Below, piece by piece: positions 43,988 to 53,006 of a stretch of 64,000 nucleotides of DNA. The stretch's first letter is position 1. Every line of letters begins with the position of its first letter. Source of the stretch: Metabacillus niabensis. Its GTDB lineage: Bacteria > Bacillota > Bacilli > Bacillales > Bacillaceae. The notes beneath the pieces were generated by a model. The model worked only from the letters and a program-made list of their open reading frames with translations. It did not search any database and was not told where the DNA came from. The stretch covers positions 1 through 64,000 of the forward strand of contig NZ_JAIVLH010000006.1 in the NCBI RefSeq assembly GCF_020524345.1, in the 5' to 3' direction. The position numbers and the translations under genes are program-made.

Positions 43988-44118
43988 TGGTTGATTTGAG
44001 CTCCAGGATGCTCGCTTTCCGTGGGGTGTGCGGTGAGCCTCCTCAACGCTTTGCGTGTTCCGTCTGCGGGGTCTCACCTATCCCACAGGAGTCGAGTGTT
44101 TGGAGCGCAATGGAACAA
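43988..44118 (+). repeat. Family B GC-rich repeat, copy 1
   Basis: From AGCTCCAGGATGCTCGCTTT through GCGGTGAGCCTCCTC and GCGGGGTCTCACC to GAGTGTTTGGAGCGCAATGG. Inverted strings GGTGAGCC and GGTCTCACC suggest strong folding. It is much more GC-rich than its surroundings and non-coding. It occupies most of the pta-gabD gap. Confidence 0.75.
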
Positions 44119-44257
44119 ACTAATTTTCATGTTTAACTACAAAGTTTGTTTGCCAACCAAGTCCATGAGGTATTTAAATAATTAGTAAGAGGAAGCTTAA
44201 AACAATATAGCGAATAGTAATATACAAGAGCTACATACAAAGACATGAGGTGAAAAC

Positions 44258-45682
44258 ATGGAAACCAAACCAATGTACATTAACGGCAACTGGCATCAAA
44301 CAGACACAACAATTGATGTAGAAAACCCTGCAACAAACAAAATTATCGCAAAAAGTGCCTATGGCGGAAAGAAAGAAGCAGCCATGGCAGTCGAAGCTGC
44401 ATATGACGCTTTTTCAAGCTGGTCAAAGCTTGTCGCTGGAGAGCGTGCCGGCTACCTAAAGAAATGGTATCAATTAATTGATCAACACAAAGAGGAAATC
44501 GCAAAAATCATGACGAGTGAACAAGGAAAGCCTTTGAAGGAAGCCCTTGGAGAAGTTCAATATGCTAATAGTTTTATTGAATGGTATGCAGAAGAAGGCA
44601 AACGGATTTACGGTGAGACCATACCGAGCTCCCATCCGAATAAAAGACTTTTTGTGAGTAAGCAGCCGGTAGGCGTCATGGCAGCCATTACACCGTGGAA
44701 TTTCCCAGCTGCCATGATTACCCGAAAAGTAGCACCTGCATTAGCCGCCGGCTGTACAGCTGTTATTAAACCGGCAGAACAAACGCCATTAACAGCCGTC
44801 AGGCTTATTGAATTGGCACATGAAGCAGGAATTCCAAAAGGTGTGCTTAACTTAGTTGTTGGAGATGCCAAGGAAATTGGAGAGGTCTGGTTAAAGGATG
44901 ATCGTGTGCGCAAAGTCTCCTTTACAGGTTCAACAGAGGTTGGCAAGATGTTAATGAGAGGAGCAGCTGATACGGTTAAGAAAATCTCCTTAGAACTGGG
45001 GGGACATGCTCCACTGATTGTATTAGAGGACGCTGATCTCGATCAGGCAGTTGAAGGAGTAATAAGCTCCAAATTCCGAAATGCCGGCCAGACATGTGTG
45101 TGTACGAATAGAGTGTATGTTCACCAAACAATCTATGAGCCTTTCATGAACAAGCTGAAAGATGCTTTTCAAAATCTCCATGTTGGCAATGGGCTCCAAG
45201 ATCAAACGACAATTGGACCATTAATAGACCGTAATGCGCTAAAGAAAGTAAAGAACCACTTAGAAGACGCATCAAATAAAGGTGGAGATATTACCTATTT
45301 AGGAAAATCAGTAGATAGTGAGAATGGTTATTTTATGACACCTGTTATAGTTGGTAACGCCAGTGATGATATGCTTTGTATGACAGAGGAAACATTTGGC
45401 CCTGTTGCACCAGTCACAACGTTTGAAACAATCGAAGAAGTGGTCAAACGGGCAAATCAATCTCCATATGGCTTAGCAGCATATGTATTTACACAAAATA
45501 TTTCCAAAGGTATTAGAATTGTAGAGGACCTTGAATATGGAATTGTTGGACTTAATGATGGATTACCTTCTGTTGCGCAAGCACCATTTGGCGGTTTTAA
45601 GGAAAGTGGACTTGGTCGTGAAGGCGGACATTATGGAATTGAAGAATATTTGGAAGTGAAATATATCTCATTGGGGCTTTAG
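44258..45682 (+). CDS. gabD: NAD(P)-dependent succinate-semialdehyde dehydrogenase
   Basis: A 474-aa aldehyde dehydrogenase of the GabD branch. NAD-binding and active-site motifs are PWNFPAAMITRK, FTGSTEVGK, catalytic Glu in LELGGHAP and catalytic Cys in NAGQTCVCTNR, the last typical of succinate-semialdehyde enzymes. The likely reaction is succinate semialdehyde to succinate in GABA breakdown; no gabT lies beside it, so related aldehydes remain possible. GAGGTG precedes ATG 44258. It stands between pta and lipL, an insertion relative to B. subtilis. Confidence 0.86.
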   Translation: METKPMYINGNWHQTDTTIDVENPATNKIIAKSAYGGKKEAAMAVEAAYDAFSSWSKLVAGERAGYLKKWYQLIDQHKEEIAKIMTSEQGKPLKEALGEVQYANSFIEWYAEEGKRIYGETIPSSHPNKRLFVSKQPVGVMAAITPWNFPAAMITRKVAPALAAGCTAVIKPAEQTPLTAVRLIELAHEAGIPKGVLNLVVGDAKEIGEVWLKDDRVRKVSFTGSTEVGKMLMRGAADTVKKISLELGGHAPLIVLEDADLDQAVEGVISSKFRNAGQTCVCTNRVYVHQTIYEPFMNKLKDAFQNLHVGNGLQDQTTIGPLIDRNALKKVKNHLEDASNKGGDITYLGKSVDSENGYFMTPVIVGNASDDMLCMTEETFGPVAPVTTFETIEEVVKRANQSPYGLAAYVFTQNISKGIRIVEDLEYGIVGLNDGLPSVAQAPFGGFKESGLGREGGHYGIEEYLEVKYISLGL

Positions 45683-45761
45683 GGGTTTCTGTTTAATAGG
45701 TTTATGCTGTAAAGCTGATAGTGATATAATAAGGGATAGTAAAAGTTAAGGAGTAAACAGC

Positions 45762-46604
45762 ATGAACCTATTACAGCCGTCCTCATTAATCAACCAACCA
45801 AAATGGAGAGTCATTGATCAATCAAGCTTAGGACCGCAGTTTGACGCTAAGCATTCGTTTGCTATAGATGATACACTCTGTGCGAGTGTCGGGAAAAATG
45901 AATCGCCAGCAACAGCCCGAACATGGGTGCACCATCAAACGATCGTGTTAGGAATACAGGATACAAAACTACCATTCTTAGAGGATGGACTTCAATTTCT
46001 TCACGATCAGGGCTATCAAGTGATTGTACGAAATTCCGGCGGGCTGGCGGTTGTGTTGGATAAGGATGTTTTAAACATTTCCCTCATCTTCCCTGAATCT
46101 GAAAAGGGAATTGATATAGACCGTGGATATGACGCGATGCTCGATTTAATCAAGCATATGCTCAAAGAGTATGATGCAAACATTGAAGCAAGAGAAATCG
46201 TCGGCTCATATTGCCCGGGCAGCTATGATTTAAGTATAAATGGAAAGAAGTTTGCAGGTATTTCACAAAGAAGACTTCGCGGCGGAGTTGCGGTTCAAAT
46301 CTATCTTTGTGTAGCAGGCAGTGGAGAAGACCGTGCAGAACTTATTCGTCAATTTTATGAGCTCTCTCTTAAAAAGGAACAAACGAAATTTGTTTTTCCA
46401 ACAATAAAGCCTGAGACAATGTCATCTCTCAGTGATTTATTGGGAGTCGACCTTACTGTTGAAAAACTTTTATATCAGCTGCTCTTCACATTAAAAGAAC
46501 ACAGCCAGGACCTAATTTCGTCATCTTTAACTGTTGAAGAACAGCTTTTATTTCAACAAAATTTGGTTCGGATGATTAATCGAAATGAAAAGGTATTTTC
46601 TTAG
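45762..46604 (+). CDS. lipL: Octanoyl-[GcvH]:protein N-octanoyltransferase
   Basis: A 280-aa BPL/LplA/LipB-fold enzyme that moves octanoyl from GcvH to E2 subunits of 2-oxoacid dehydrogenases in Bacillus lipoate synthesis. Catalytic Cys151 is in [25 protein letters not shown] and [10 protein letters not shown] shape the active site. Length equals B. subtilis LipL (YwfL, 281 aa, Cys150). ATG 45762 follows AAGGAG. It lies downstream of pta in the conserved order, with gabD between. Confidence 0.93.
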   Translation: MNLLQPSSLINQPKWRVIDQSSLGPQFDAKHSFAIDDTLCASVGKNESPATARTWVHHQTIVLGIQDTKLPFLEDGLQFLHDQGYQVIVRNSGGLAVVLDKDVLNISLIFPESEKGIDIDRGYDAMLDLIKHMLKEYDANIEAREIVGSYCPGSYDLSINGKKFAGISQRRLRGGVAVQIYLCVAGSGEDRAELIRQFYELSLKKEQTKFVFPTIKPETMSSLSDLLGVDLTVEKLLYQLLFTLKEHSQDLISSSLTVEEQLLFQQNLVRMINRNEKVFS

Positions 46605-46691
46605 AAAAACACGACTTACCGCCAAGAATGGCGAAAGTTGATGTCTTTTCTTATCCTTTAATCCTTTAATATAGTTAAACTTTCTTAAGGT

Positions 46692-46728
46692 GAAAAAAGA
46701 GCTAACCGTTATTATTCTGCTAGCTCCT
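46692..46728 (-). terminator. Terminator of the ecsC-family gene
   Basis: On the minus strand GAGCTA and TAGCTC arms around about 16 nt, then six T; overlaps the 3' end of the gene. Confidence 0.65.
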
Positions 46729-47533
46729 TTTCGTTTTCGTTAAGTTTTTCCAGAATTCTTCTTTTTCGATATAACATAATGCCAACTTCTGATAAATCAT
46801 TGATCATGGAGCGGTTAGTGATCGCTCCAAATAAAATCCCTGCAATAGGAACCATTTGCAACAGCTTTTTCCAGCCGAATTGATCACGGTACGTATAGAC
46901 AACTTCACGCCAACCTTGAAGCTGGGAAATCATTTCGTTATTTGTTACTTCTTTTCTTTTATAAAAAGATGATAATTCGTTTAAAATGGCCTGTTTTCCG
47001 ACAATATCAGCAGAAGAAAACTGCAGGCATTTTACAATGAAAATACGTTCGTCTCGATCTTTAGGATCGTAGCCATATGTTATGGCGATTTCCTGCAATG
47101 TTTTCAGCGACAGGCCCAATAAGACAGGGATATCAATGGCAAGGGTGAAAATACCTCCAACACCTGTTGTTGCCCCCTGAATTGTTGCTAGGTTTCCTCG
47201 ATTTGTTTTTAATTGATCACTAACCTCATCCATCGTAGACAGAGGGAGGGAGCCGATATCTTGTATAGTCAGCTCCTGGTGTTGATTCGATTGTTTTTGA
47301 AGCCTTTTTAAGATTAATTTTTCTTGTGTTAAATATTGACCACCAGTTTGTACGAATTGTCCCAGTTCATCTAAAAGAACACCTATTTTCTTTTGGATAA
47401 ATGCCGGTGTGATTTTATCTAATAGCTTAAATGGAAGTCTGCCAATTTTCTCCCAAAAAAATATTCCTTTCTGATCCTGCTCCCATTTTTCAATTGTTTG
47501 TAGCTCAGTTAATAGCCAGTCTTTATTTTCCAT
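46712..47533 (-). CDS. EcsC-family protein
   Basis: A 273-aa protein with an EcsC domain (about 90-260): QGATTGVGGIFTLAIDIPVLLGLSLKTLQEIA and VPIAGILFGAITNRSMINDLSEVG. Two hydrophobic stretches suggest membrane association. EcsC-type proteins occur with the EcsAB transporter and alone; their role is unknown. ATG 47533 is used; the ribosome binding site is weak (AAAGGTTGG). It is adjacent to rsfA on the same strand but a terminator separates them. Confidence 0.8.
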   Translation of the reverse strand: MENKDWLLTELQTIEKWEQDQKGIFFWEKIGRLPFKLLDKITPAFIQKKIGVLLDELGQFVQTGGQYLTQEKLILKRLQKQSNQHQELTIQDIGSLPLSTMDEVSDQLKTNRGNLATIQGATTGVGGIFTLAIDIPVLLGLSLKTLQEIAITYGYDPKDRDERIFIVKCLQFSSADIVGKQAILNELSSFYKRKEVTNNEMISQLQGWREVVYTYRDQFGWKKLLQMVPIAGILFGAITNRSMINDLSEVGIMLYRKRRILEKLNENEKELAE

Positions 47534-47603
47534 GATCAAACCAACCTTTTTGAAATGTAATGTTAAGGTTAATACGTAGGAGGTCCTTTAATAGTTTCAA
47601 AAA

Positions 47604-47634
47604 AAAGAAAAAGTGTGCCATGCATAGGCACACC
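47604..47634 (-). terminator. Terminator after rsfA
   Basis: On the minus strand GTGTGCC, loop TATGCAT, GGCACAC, then TTTTTC. Confidence 0.87.
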
Positions 47635-47643
47635 GTCTAGTTA

Positions 47644-48438
47644 TTACTCTGCCATCTTTTCCAGATTTCCATTACGGTCCATTTTAAATGTTGTTGGTGC
47701 TGTGCGGTCTTCTTCATCAAATAGGACAAGCTTACGAGCACGGTTCATAATTTTCATCAGTGTTTCATAGTCTTCTTGAACGGTTACTGTGTCTTGTTCT
47801 AGTTTTTCAACCTTTTTCATCAGCTCATCATTTTGTATAGATAAATCTTGGTTTTCTTTCTTTAATCGTTTATTTTCACTTACTAATGCTTCTGATTGTA
47901 GATTGTTTGTTTTATAAGACTGCAAGAATGCAATAACATGATCCATTGTTAATCTGTTATTTATGCTTACAGGCTGCTTGTTTTGCATCATTTCTTTTGG
48001 TGGGGCTGCAGGTGTTGCTGTAGGTGCTTGATTGCTGAATGGTGTTTTAACATCTTCATCAGCCGGCATAACTTCAGCCATATGACTCTCTAAACTTGCC
48101 AACATGGTTTGTTCTTCATGTTGATCAAAATCCTCAATTTCCATTTCCATAGCAGGTGTATCAGGGGTATATAAAAGCTGCTTTTTCACTGGTTGTCCAT
48201 TTCCTAAAGCTCTCATCCGCTGTTTACGTTGTTTTTTAGCAAGCGATAAAGCTTTCTCATAATCATGGCGAACAACGGCATTCCAGCGGAACCCACAAGC
48301 AGCAGACGTACGATTTAATTTGTCTCCAACTTCTTCAAAAGCATTTAATTGAGTACTGCCTTCTCTCACATGACGTAAAACCGTTTCAGCTAGTAATAAA
48401 TCATTCTCTTCAGACCATGCGTCTTGTCTTTGTTTCAT
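47644..48438 (-). CDS. rsfA: Prespore regulator RsfA
   Basis: A 264-aa DNA-binding protein. The N-terminal Myb/SANT-like domain (residues 1-65: [31 protein letters not shown]) is followed by a Pro-rich linker and a long coiled coil ([30 protein letters not shown]). It matches the RsfA/YwfN family, which tunes sigma-F-dependent genes in the forespore. ATG 48438 follows AGGGAG; a TTG at 48447 is less likely. In B. subtilis it is also near lipL and ywfO. Confidence 0.9.
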   Translation of the reverse strand: MKQRQDAWSEENDLLLAETVLRHVREGSTQLNAFEEVGDKLNRTSAACGFRWNAVVRHDYEKALSLAKKQRKQRMRALGNGQPVKKQLLYTPDTPAMEMEIEDFDQHEEQTMLASLESHMAEVMPADEDVKTPFSNQAPTATPAAPPKEMMQNKQPVSINNRLTMDHVIAFLQSYKTNNLQSEALVSENKRLKKENQDLSIQNDELMKKVEKLEQDTVTVQEDYETLMKIMNRARKLVLFDEEDRTAPTTFKMDRNGNLEKMAE

Positions 48439-48725
48439 TTTTTCCAACTCCCTATATAAATAGATTATTTACTTCCAACTGTTAGTAAGCATGGACAAGT
48501 TGAAGATGTTTTATACAAATTTGTTAAGAGGATAGTAGATTTTTTTTAAATGTTCATAGCTTTTTTGAAATCTACTGAAAATCGATGGAAAATCAATCCT
48601 TTGAAGGAAGTGAAAACTTTTTGTCCTTTGCCCAGCGTTACTTGCATAGAGGGAAGAATAACGGTAAAATACCTCTTAGTGAAAAACGGTAGCACGCCTA
48701 TTGGAAGGAAAGGATTGGGAAATCA

Positions 48726-48950
48726 ATGGCAAATGAATTTCGTATTTGTGATGATTGCCAAGCAACAAATATTAAAACACTTGTGCCTAAGTTAAAAAAG
48801 GTAGATTCAGAAGCTAAGATAGATATTGCCTGCCAATCTTATTGTGGCCCGGGAAGAAAGAAATCATTCTGTTTTGTAAACAATCGTCCATTAGCTGCAC
48901 CGTCAGAGGACGAATTAATAGAAAAGATCGTTCAGAAATTATCAAAATAA
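48726..48950 (+). CDS. DUF1450 protein
   Basis: A 74-aa soluble protein with CDDC near the N-terminus, a further Cys in [24 protein letters not shown] and the DELIEKI tail, the pattern of DUF1450 (YuzB-like) proteins. Its five cysteines could bind metal or form a redox centre; no function is known. ATG 48726 follows GAAAGGATTGGG. Single-gene unit with its own terminator. Confidence 0.82.
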   Translation: MANEFRICDDCQATNIKTLVPKLKKVDSEAKIDIACQSYCGPGRKKSFCFVNNRPLAAPSEDELIEKIVQKLSK

Positions 48951-48990
48951 CATCACCTTTGTGTTTAATGCATGGGTGATGTTTTATTTT
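48951..48990 (+). terminator. Terminator after the DUF1450 gene
   Basis: CATCACC and GGTGATG around a 17-nt loop, followed by TTTTATTTT. Confidence 0.7.
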
Positions 48991-49017
48991 GAGGTAGAAC
49001 GGGTTTATAGTAATTAG

Positions 49018-49212
49018 TTTTGGTGTCTAGCTCCAGGCGCCATCGGCGAAGCACAGGACGTGCAAGTGCATTCAATGCGAAAGGACGTCGCGTCTTTGAC
49101 TGTCTCGAGGTCATAAGTCAAATAGGAATTGAAGGCAAAGAGCGCCTTCTATTCCTATTCGCCTTATGCTTGTCGCCTTATGCTTGTCGCCGAATGCTTA
49201 GCGCCTTCCGCA
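49018..49212 (+). repeat. Family A repeat, copy 6 (mosaic)
   Basis: Starts GGTGTCTAGCTCCAGGCGCC, then GAAGCACAGGACGTGCAAGT as in copy 2, then GAATTGAAGGCAAAGAGCGC as in subtype I, then two exact copies of GCCTTATGCTTGTC (49161 and 49175) and a third degenerate one. Confidence 0.8.
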
Positions 49213-49358
49213 TTTCGGCATGTCGAATGATTTTGCGGATTTTTGGTGTTATTGTCGATTGGAAGCCGATATAATATTAAGTGGAAGTTAGTGAATGTCG
49301 TCAAAATTTAGGCTGTTTTCTGCAAAGTTTGTTGCTTTCAAAGATTAATAAAAACAAT

Positions 49359-49465
49359 AGTGGAATGGAGCGGAAGACACTTGACTCCTGCGGGAAGCAG
49401 AGGAGGCTCAGCTTCCTCCCCGGCGAATCTTGTGTCTGGAGCGAAATGGAACGAACCTGTTCTTA
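49359..49465 (+). repeat. Family B GC-rich repeat, copy 2
   Basis: GTGGAATGGAGCGGAAGACA, GACTCCTGCGGGAAGC, CCCCGGCGAATC and TGGAGCGAAATGGAACGAAC. The right end matches copy 1 (TGGAGCGCAATGGAACAAAC). Non-coding; short open frames across it are not supported. Confidence 0.75.
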
Positions 49466-49519
49466 TGGTTAACTATCTTAAAAAAACAGAATGCAGCCAA
49501 AAGTTACTAAGCAGAACGG

Positions 49520-50830
49520 ATGTGGAAGCCAATGGAAAATGGAAAGTTGTCTGAAGAAAAGGTTTTCAAAGATCCCGTTCACCGATATATACATGTGCGT
49601 GATAAAATCATTTGGGATCTCATTGGGACGAAAGAATTCCAACGATTAAGAAGAATACGCCAGCTGGGAACAACGTATTTAACATTTCATGGGGCTGAGC
49701 ACAGCAGATTTAATCACTCACTAGGAGTGTATGAAATTGTTCGCCGAATAGTGGATGATGTGTTCAAGGGGAGACCTGAATGGGATGATGAAGAAAGGCT
49801 TTTATGCCTTTGTGCCGCGTTGTTGCATGATTTAGGTCATGGTCCATTCTCACATTCGTTTGAAAAAGTATTCCACCTTGATCATGAGGATTTCACCCAA
49901 GCCATTATTCTGGGAGATACAGAGGTTAACAAGGTGTTAATATCGGTAGAAGCGGATTTTCCAAAAAAGGTAGCAGAGGTTATTGCCAAAACCTATGAAA
50001 ATAAACAGGTTGTAAGTTTAATATCTAGTCAGATTGATGCTGATCGAATGGATTATCTGCAGCGTGATGCCTACTATACTGGTGTTAGCTATGGTCACTT
50101 TGATATGGAAAGGATTTTAAGAGTGATGCGTCCTCGTGAAGAGCAGGTCGTGATTAAAAGCAGTGGCATGCATGCGGTTGAGGATTATATTATGAGCCGT
50201 TACCAAATGTATTGGCAGGTTTATTTTCACCCGGTTACACGAAGTGCCGAAGTGATTTTAACGAAAATTCTTCACCGTGCAAAACAGCTGCATCAAGAGT
50301 TTTATTCCTTTAAACATGATCCTGTTCATTTTTATTCTTTATTTGAAGAAGAGCTGTCACTTCAAGACTATTTAAAGCTGGACGAATCTGTTATTATGTT
50401 TTATTTTCAGGCATGGCAGGAGGAAGAAGATCCAATCCTGCGTGACTTATGTACCCGCTTTATGAACCGCCAGCTTTTTAAATATGTGGAATTTAACCCG
50501 AATGTACAGATGATGACATTGATGGAATTAACATCATTATTTAAAAAAGCGGGAATCGATCCGGATTATTATCTTGTTGTTGATTCTTCCTCAGATCTTC
50601 CATACGATTTTTATCGTCCTGGTGAAGAAGAGGAAAGACTGCCGATCCATCTATTAATGTCGAATGGTGATTTGCGCGAATTGTCACGGGAATCAGAGAT
50701 TGTCGATGCTATTTCTGGGAAAAGAAGAACAGATCACAAATTGTATTTTCCATTGGACTTAATAGAGGATTTCTCAACAAAGCGTACGGCGAAAAAGAAA
50801 ATACTTGAATTATTAAATATAAAGAAATAA
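49520..50830 (+). CDS. ywfO: HD-domain phosphohydrolase YwfO
   Basis: An up to 436-aa HD-superfamily protein. Metal-binding residues are in FHGAEHSRFNHSLG and the HD pair LLHDLGHGPFSHSFE; IDADRMDYLQRDAYYTG is typical of the dNTPase-like SpoT/YwfO subgroup. Homologues hydrolyse deoxynucleoside triphosphates. Neither ATG 49520 nor ATG 49532 has an ideally spaced binding site (GGAAG is 3 nt before 49532), so the start is uncertain. The following ywgA gene starts close behind, as in B. subtilis. Confidence 0.9.
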   Translation: MWKPMENGKLSEEKVFKDPVHRYIHVRDKIIWDLIGTKEFQRLRRIRQLGTTYLTFHGAEHSRFNHSLGVYEIVRRIVDDVFKGRPEWDDEERLLCLCAALLHDLGHGPFSHSFEKVFHLDHEDFTQAIILGDTEVNKVLISVEADFPKKVAEVIAKTYENKQVVSLISSQIDADRMDYLQRDAYYTGVSYGHFDMERILRVMRPREEQVVIKSSGMHAVEDYIMSRYQMYWQVYFHPVTRSAEVILTKILHRAKQLHQEFYSFKHDPVHFYSLFEEELSLQDYLKLDESVIMFYFQAWQEEEDPILRDLCTRFMNRQLFKYVEFNPNVQMMTLMELTSLFKKAGIDPDYYLVVDSSSDLPYDFYRPGEEEERLPIHLLMSNGDLRELSRESEIVDAISGKRRTDHKLYFPLDLIEDFSTKRTAKKKILELLNIKK

Positions 50831-50874
50831 TGCTTATCGGTACCAAAGAAAAGTTAGGAGATGACGGGGAATTG

Positions 50875-51393
50875 ATGAAAGAACATGCGAAGCTGATGAA
50901 GGCTATCTCATCAGCAGGGGAAATCATTGGCCGGAAAAAATTGCAAAAAATGATTTATATCGCAAAGAAAATTGATTTACCTTTCTATGAAAAATACAAT
51001 TTTCACTTTTTTGGACCATACTCTGAAGAACTTACATTGCGTATCGAAGAGCTTTGTAACTTAGGGTTTATTGACGAGGTTCATGAAAAAAAGGGTGGAT
51101 ATTTTCAATATCGTTATACTTTAACAGAAGCAGGAAATGAATTCCTTGGCCATTACGATGTGGACATGCCTCCATTAAAGAACTGCATGCTGGATTTGAA
51201 TGAGCAAAGCTCCAGATTTTTGGAATTAGTTTCAACCGTTTTATATTTTGAAGGACTTAGCAGAGAAGAAGTAAAAGAAAAAGTGTTTACGTTAAAAAGT
51301 AAGCAGCGTTACACAGAAGAAGAAATTGCTGAAGCATATGATTATATTGAAAAAATTAAACAAGTCGCTCAAAACGAAACCGCCAATCATTAA
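50875..51393 (+). CDS. ywgA: YwgA family protein
   Basis: A 172-aa protein conserved next to ywfO in Bacillus. It has a winged-helix look: KLMKAISSAGEIIGRKKLQKMIYIAKKI, FHFFGPYSEELTLRIEELCNLGFI, then GYFQYRYTLTEAG, similar to DUF4065/PadR-like wings. ATG 50875 is chosen since ACGGGGA lies just upstream and gives the family start; a frame from 50830 is longer. Function unknown. Confidence 0.82.
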   Translation: MKEHAKLMKAISSAGEIIGRKKLQKMIYIAKKIDLPFYEKYNFHFFGPYSEELTLRIEELCNLGFIDEVHEKKGGYFQYRYTLTEAGNEFLGHYDVDMPPLKNCMLDLNEQSSRFLELVSTVLYFEGLSREEVKEKVFTLKSKQRYTEEEIAEAYDYIEKIKQVAQNETANH

Positions 51394-51409
51394 TCTGGCG
51401 GTTTTTTTA
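51378..51409 (+). terminator. Terminator after ywgA
   Basis: AACCGCCA, loop of 10, TGGCGGTT, then T run; the stop codon is in the loop. Confidence 0.87.
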
Positions 51410-51495
51410 CATCTTTGTCAGTAACCATTAGTCGAAATTACCCCCTAATCATGGTAAGCTTAAGAATGAGTACATTTAGAACAGAGGAGCCAGTG

Positions 51496-52170
51496 ATGAA
51501 TGAATTTAATCAATTTTTAGCCTTTCCGTTAGAAATGATTCCTTATGTGGTCATTACGCTAATGATTGCTTTTACATTACATGAGTTTGCACATGCCTAT
51601 GTAGCTTATAAGTTTGGAGATCCAACTGCAAAACGACAAGGAAGATTAACGCTTTCTCCATTAGCACATTTGGATCCAATTGGAACAATCTTAATTTTTA
51701 TTGCAGGGTTTGGTTGGGCAAAACCGGTACCGGTAAACCGATTTCATTTTAAACGGCCCCGATTAGCCGGAGTATTAGTTTCTGTTGCCGGACCGCTAAG
51801 TAACTTTTTCTTAGCCTTCTTAGGAACCGCAATTTGGTATATACTATTAGCGACAAACGCAGTGACATATCTGCCATCACAATATGTAACAGGACTTGAG
51901 CAGTTTTTTAATATTTTTGTGTCACTTAATGTAATTTTGTTTATTTTTAACTTACTTCCATTTCCACCGCTGGATGGATATCGTATTATTGAAGATTTGG
52001 TCCCGGCACATATTCGGCCAAAGCTCGTTCAGTTTGAGAGTTATGGAATTATTATTTTCTTAGTTTTAGTCATCACACCACTGGATGCCTATACGATTCA
52101 ACCAGTTTTTGAAATTGGCCGGGCAATTGTCATGAATATTTTTCATTTATTGCTTAGCCCATTATTATGA
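51496..52170 (+). CDS. ywhC: Site-2-type membrane metalloprotease YwhC
   Basis: A 224-aa M50-family intramembrane protease with about five helices. Zinc motif HEFAH (LHEFAHAYVAYKFGDPTAK) is in the first helix and the second ligand motif is in NLLPFPPLDGYRI. RLTLSPLAHLDPIGTI is typical of this subgroup. Substrates unknown. ATG 51496 follows GAGGAGC, and the longer frame from 51415 crosses the ywgA terminator. Length is near B. subtilis YwhC. Confidence 0.9.
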   Translation: MNEFNQFLAFPLEMIPYVVITLMIAFTLHEFAHAYVAYKFGDPTAKRQGRLTLSPLAHLDPIGTILIFIAGFGWAKPVPVNRFHFKRPRLAGVLVSVAGPLSNFFLAFLGTAIWYILLATNAVTYLPSQYVTGLEQFFNIFVSLNVILFIFNLLPFPPLDGYRIIEDLVPAHIRPKLVQFESYGIIIFLVLVITPLDAYTIQPVFEIGRAIVMNIFHLLLSPLL

Positions 52171-52197
52171 TGTCTTACATATGAGGAGGTCCATGAT

Positions 52198-52710
52198 ATG
52201 GAACAAGAAAAAAAGAAAAAAAGCATTGGTTTTAATATTATAAAAAGCGATCCAACAGATGGTCACGGCGGGTTTGGTGTAGGTGCCCTTAGTTTGGATA
52301 ATGTGTCCCCGGTTTTCATTGATATCGAAGAAGGAGAGGCCTTCGTTGATATCGGTGCCATGCATGCGAGAAGTGTCGTGGAAAAAGGGATTAAATTTTT
52401 GAAAACAAAAGAAGAGGTTCCAAACGGAAAGCCGTATTGGTTAGTTTGGGTCACAATTGACCGTAAAGAAGATGGTCCTTACTATGCAGGAGTAGCCGCA
52501 TGCGAACTTACAGTAGACCGCTCAATAAGAAGGGGCTACAAATCACTGCCTGAGCATGTAAACCGTATGGATAAATCAATGAAACGTCATATTATCGTTG
52601 ATCATATGGACGATCGTTCAAAAGAGATTTTAACCAACTTCTTAAAACATCACGATAAAAAAATGTGGGAACATTCTGAGCAAAAATTAAAAGACGATTT
52701 AAAAGTCTAG
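52198..52710 (+). CDS. ywhD: YwhD family protein
   Basis: A 170-aa soluble protein that follows ywhC in Bacillus and closely matches YwhD in size (172 aa). Recognisable stretches are GFNIIKSDPTDGHGGFGVGALSLDNVSPVFID and MDKSMKRHIIVDHMDDRSKEIL. Function unknown. ATG 52198 follows GAGGAGG, 27 bp after ywhC, so both are likely in one operon ending at the strong hairpin at 52.82 kb. Confidence 0.88.
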   Translation: MEQEKKKKSIGFNIIKSDPTDGHGGFGVGALSLDNVSPVFIDIEEGEAFVDIGAMHARSVVEKGIKFLKTKEEVPNGKPYWLVWVTIDRKEDGPYYAGVAACELTVDRSIRRGYKSLPEHVNRMDKSMKRHIIVDHMDDRSKEILTNFLKHHDKKMWEHSEQKLKDDLKV

Positions 52711-52816
52711 GATATAAATTTGTCGAAAGTGTGACGTTTTCGTGAACAAATTGGTAAAATCTTGTGATTTTTCATGAAAATTAGTAGACTGAATATACAG
52801 TTTATAAAACTAGGAC

Positions 52817-52857
52817 ACAAAAACCCCCGGGCATATTAGTTGCCCGGGGGTTTTTGA
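52817..52857. terminator. Strong bidirectional terminator between ywhD and pbpG
   Basis: AAAACCCCCGGGCA, loop TATTAGT, TGCCCGGGGGTTTTT: 14-bp stem. Confidence 0.93.
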
Positions 52858-52863
52858 TTTAAT

Positions 52864-52975
52864 GCTGAGAATTTATTTTCGATTCTGAGATTTTATCTTC
52901 GATTTTAAAGATTTATCAACGATTATGAGATTTTATCTTCGATTCTGAGAATATATCAACGATTTGTCAATTTTT
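52864..52975. repeat. Array with exact 20-bp period (CGATTCTGAGATTTTATCTT)
   Basis: CGATT begins at 52880, 52900, 52920, 52940 and 52960, exactly 20 bp apart; units 2 and 4 share GAGATTTTATCTT, the others end in TTATCAA or ATATCAA. Non-coding, in the ywhD-pbpG gap. The same unit occurs inverted at 60.5 kb. Confidence 0.88.
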
Positions 52976-53006
52976 GACAAAAACCGATCCGTCCCTATTC
53001 TCAGCT

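Noticed and set aside
43954-44136. 60-aa open frame between pta and gabD
   Set aside because: It is the translation of GC-rich family B repeat copy 1.
49020-49274. 84-aa open frame after the DUF1450 gene
   Set aside because: It lies in repeat A copy 6; no binding site and other copies of the repeat do not keep the frame.
49281-49554. Two plus-strand open frames of 63-64 aa before ywfO
   Set aside because: They run through family B repeat sequence and have no ribosome binding site or protein-like composition.
52864-52975. CRISPR array
   Set aside because: The 20-bp units are contiguous and degenerate, without spacers between identical repeats, and no cas gene is present.
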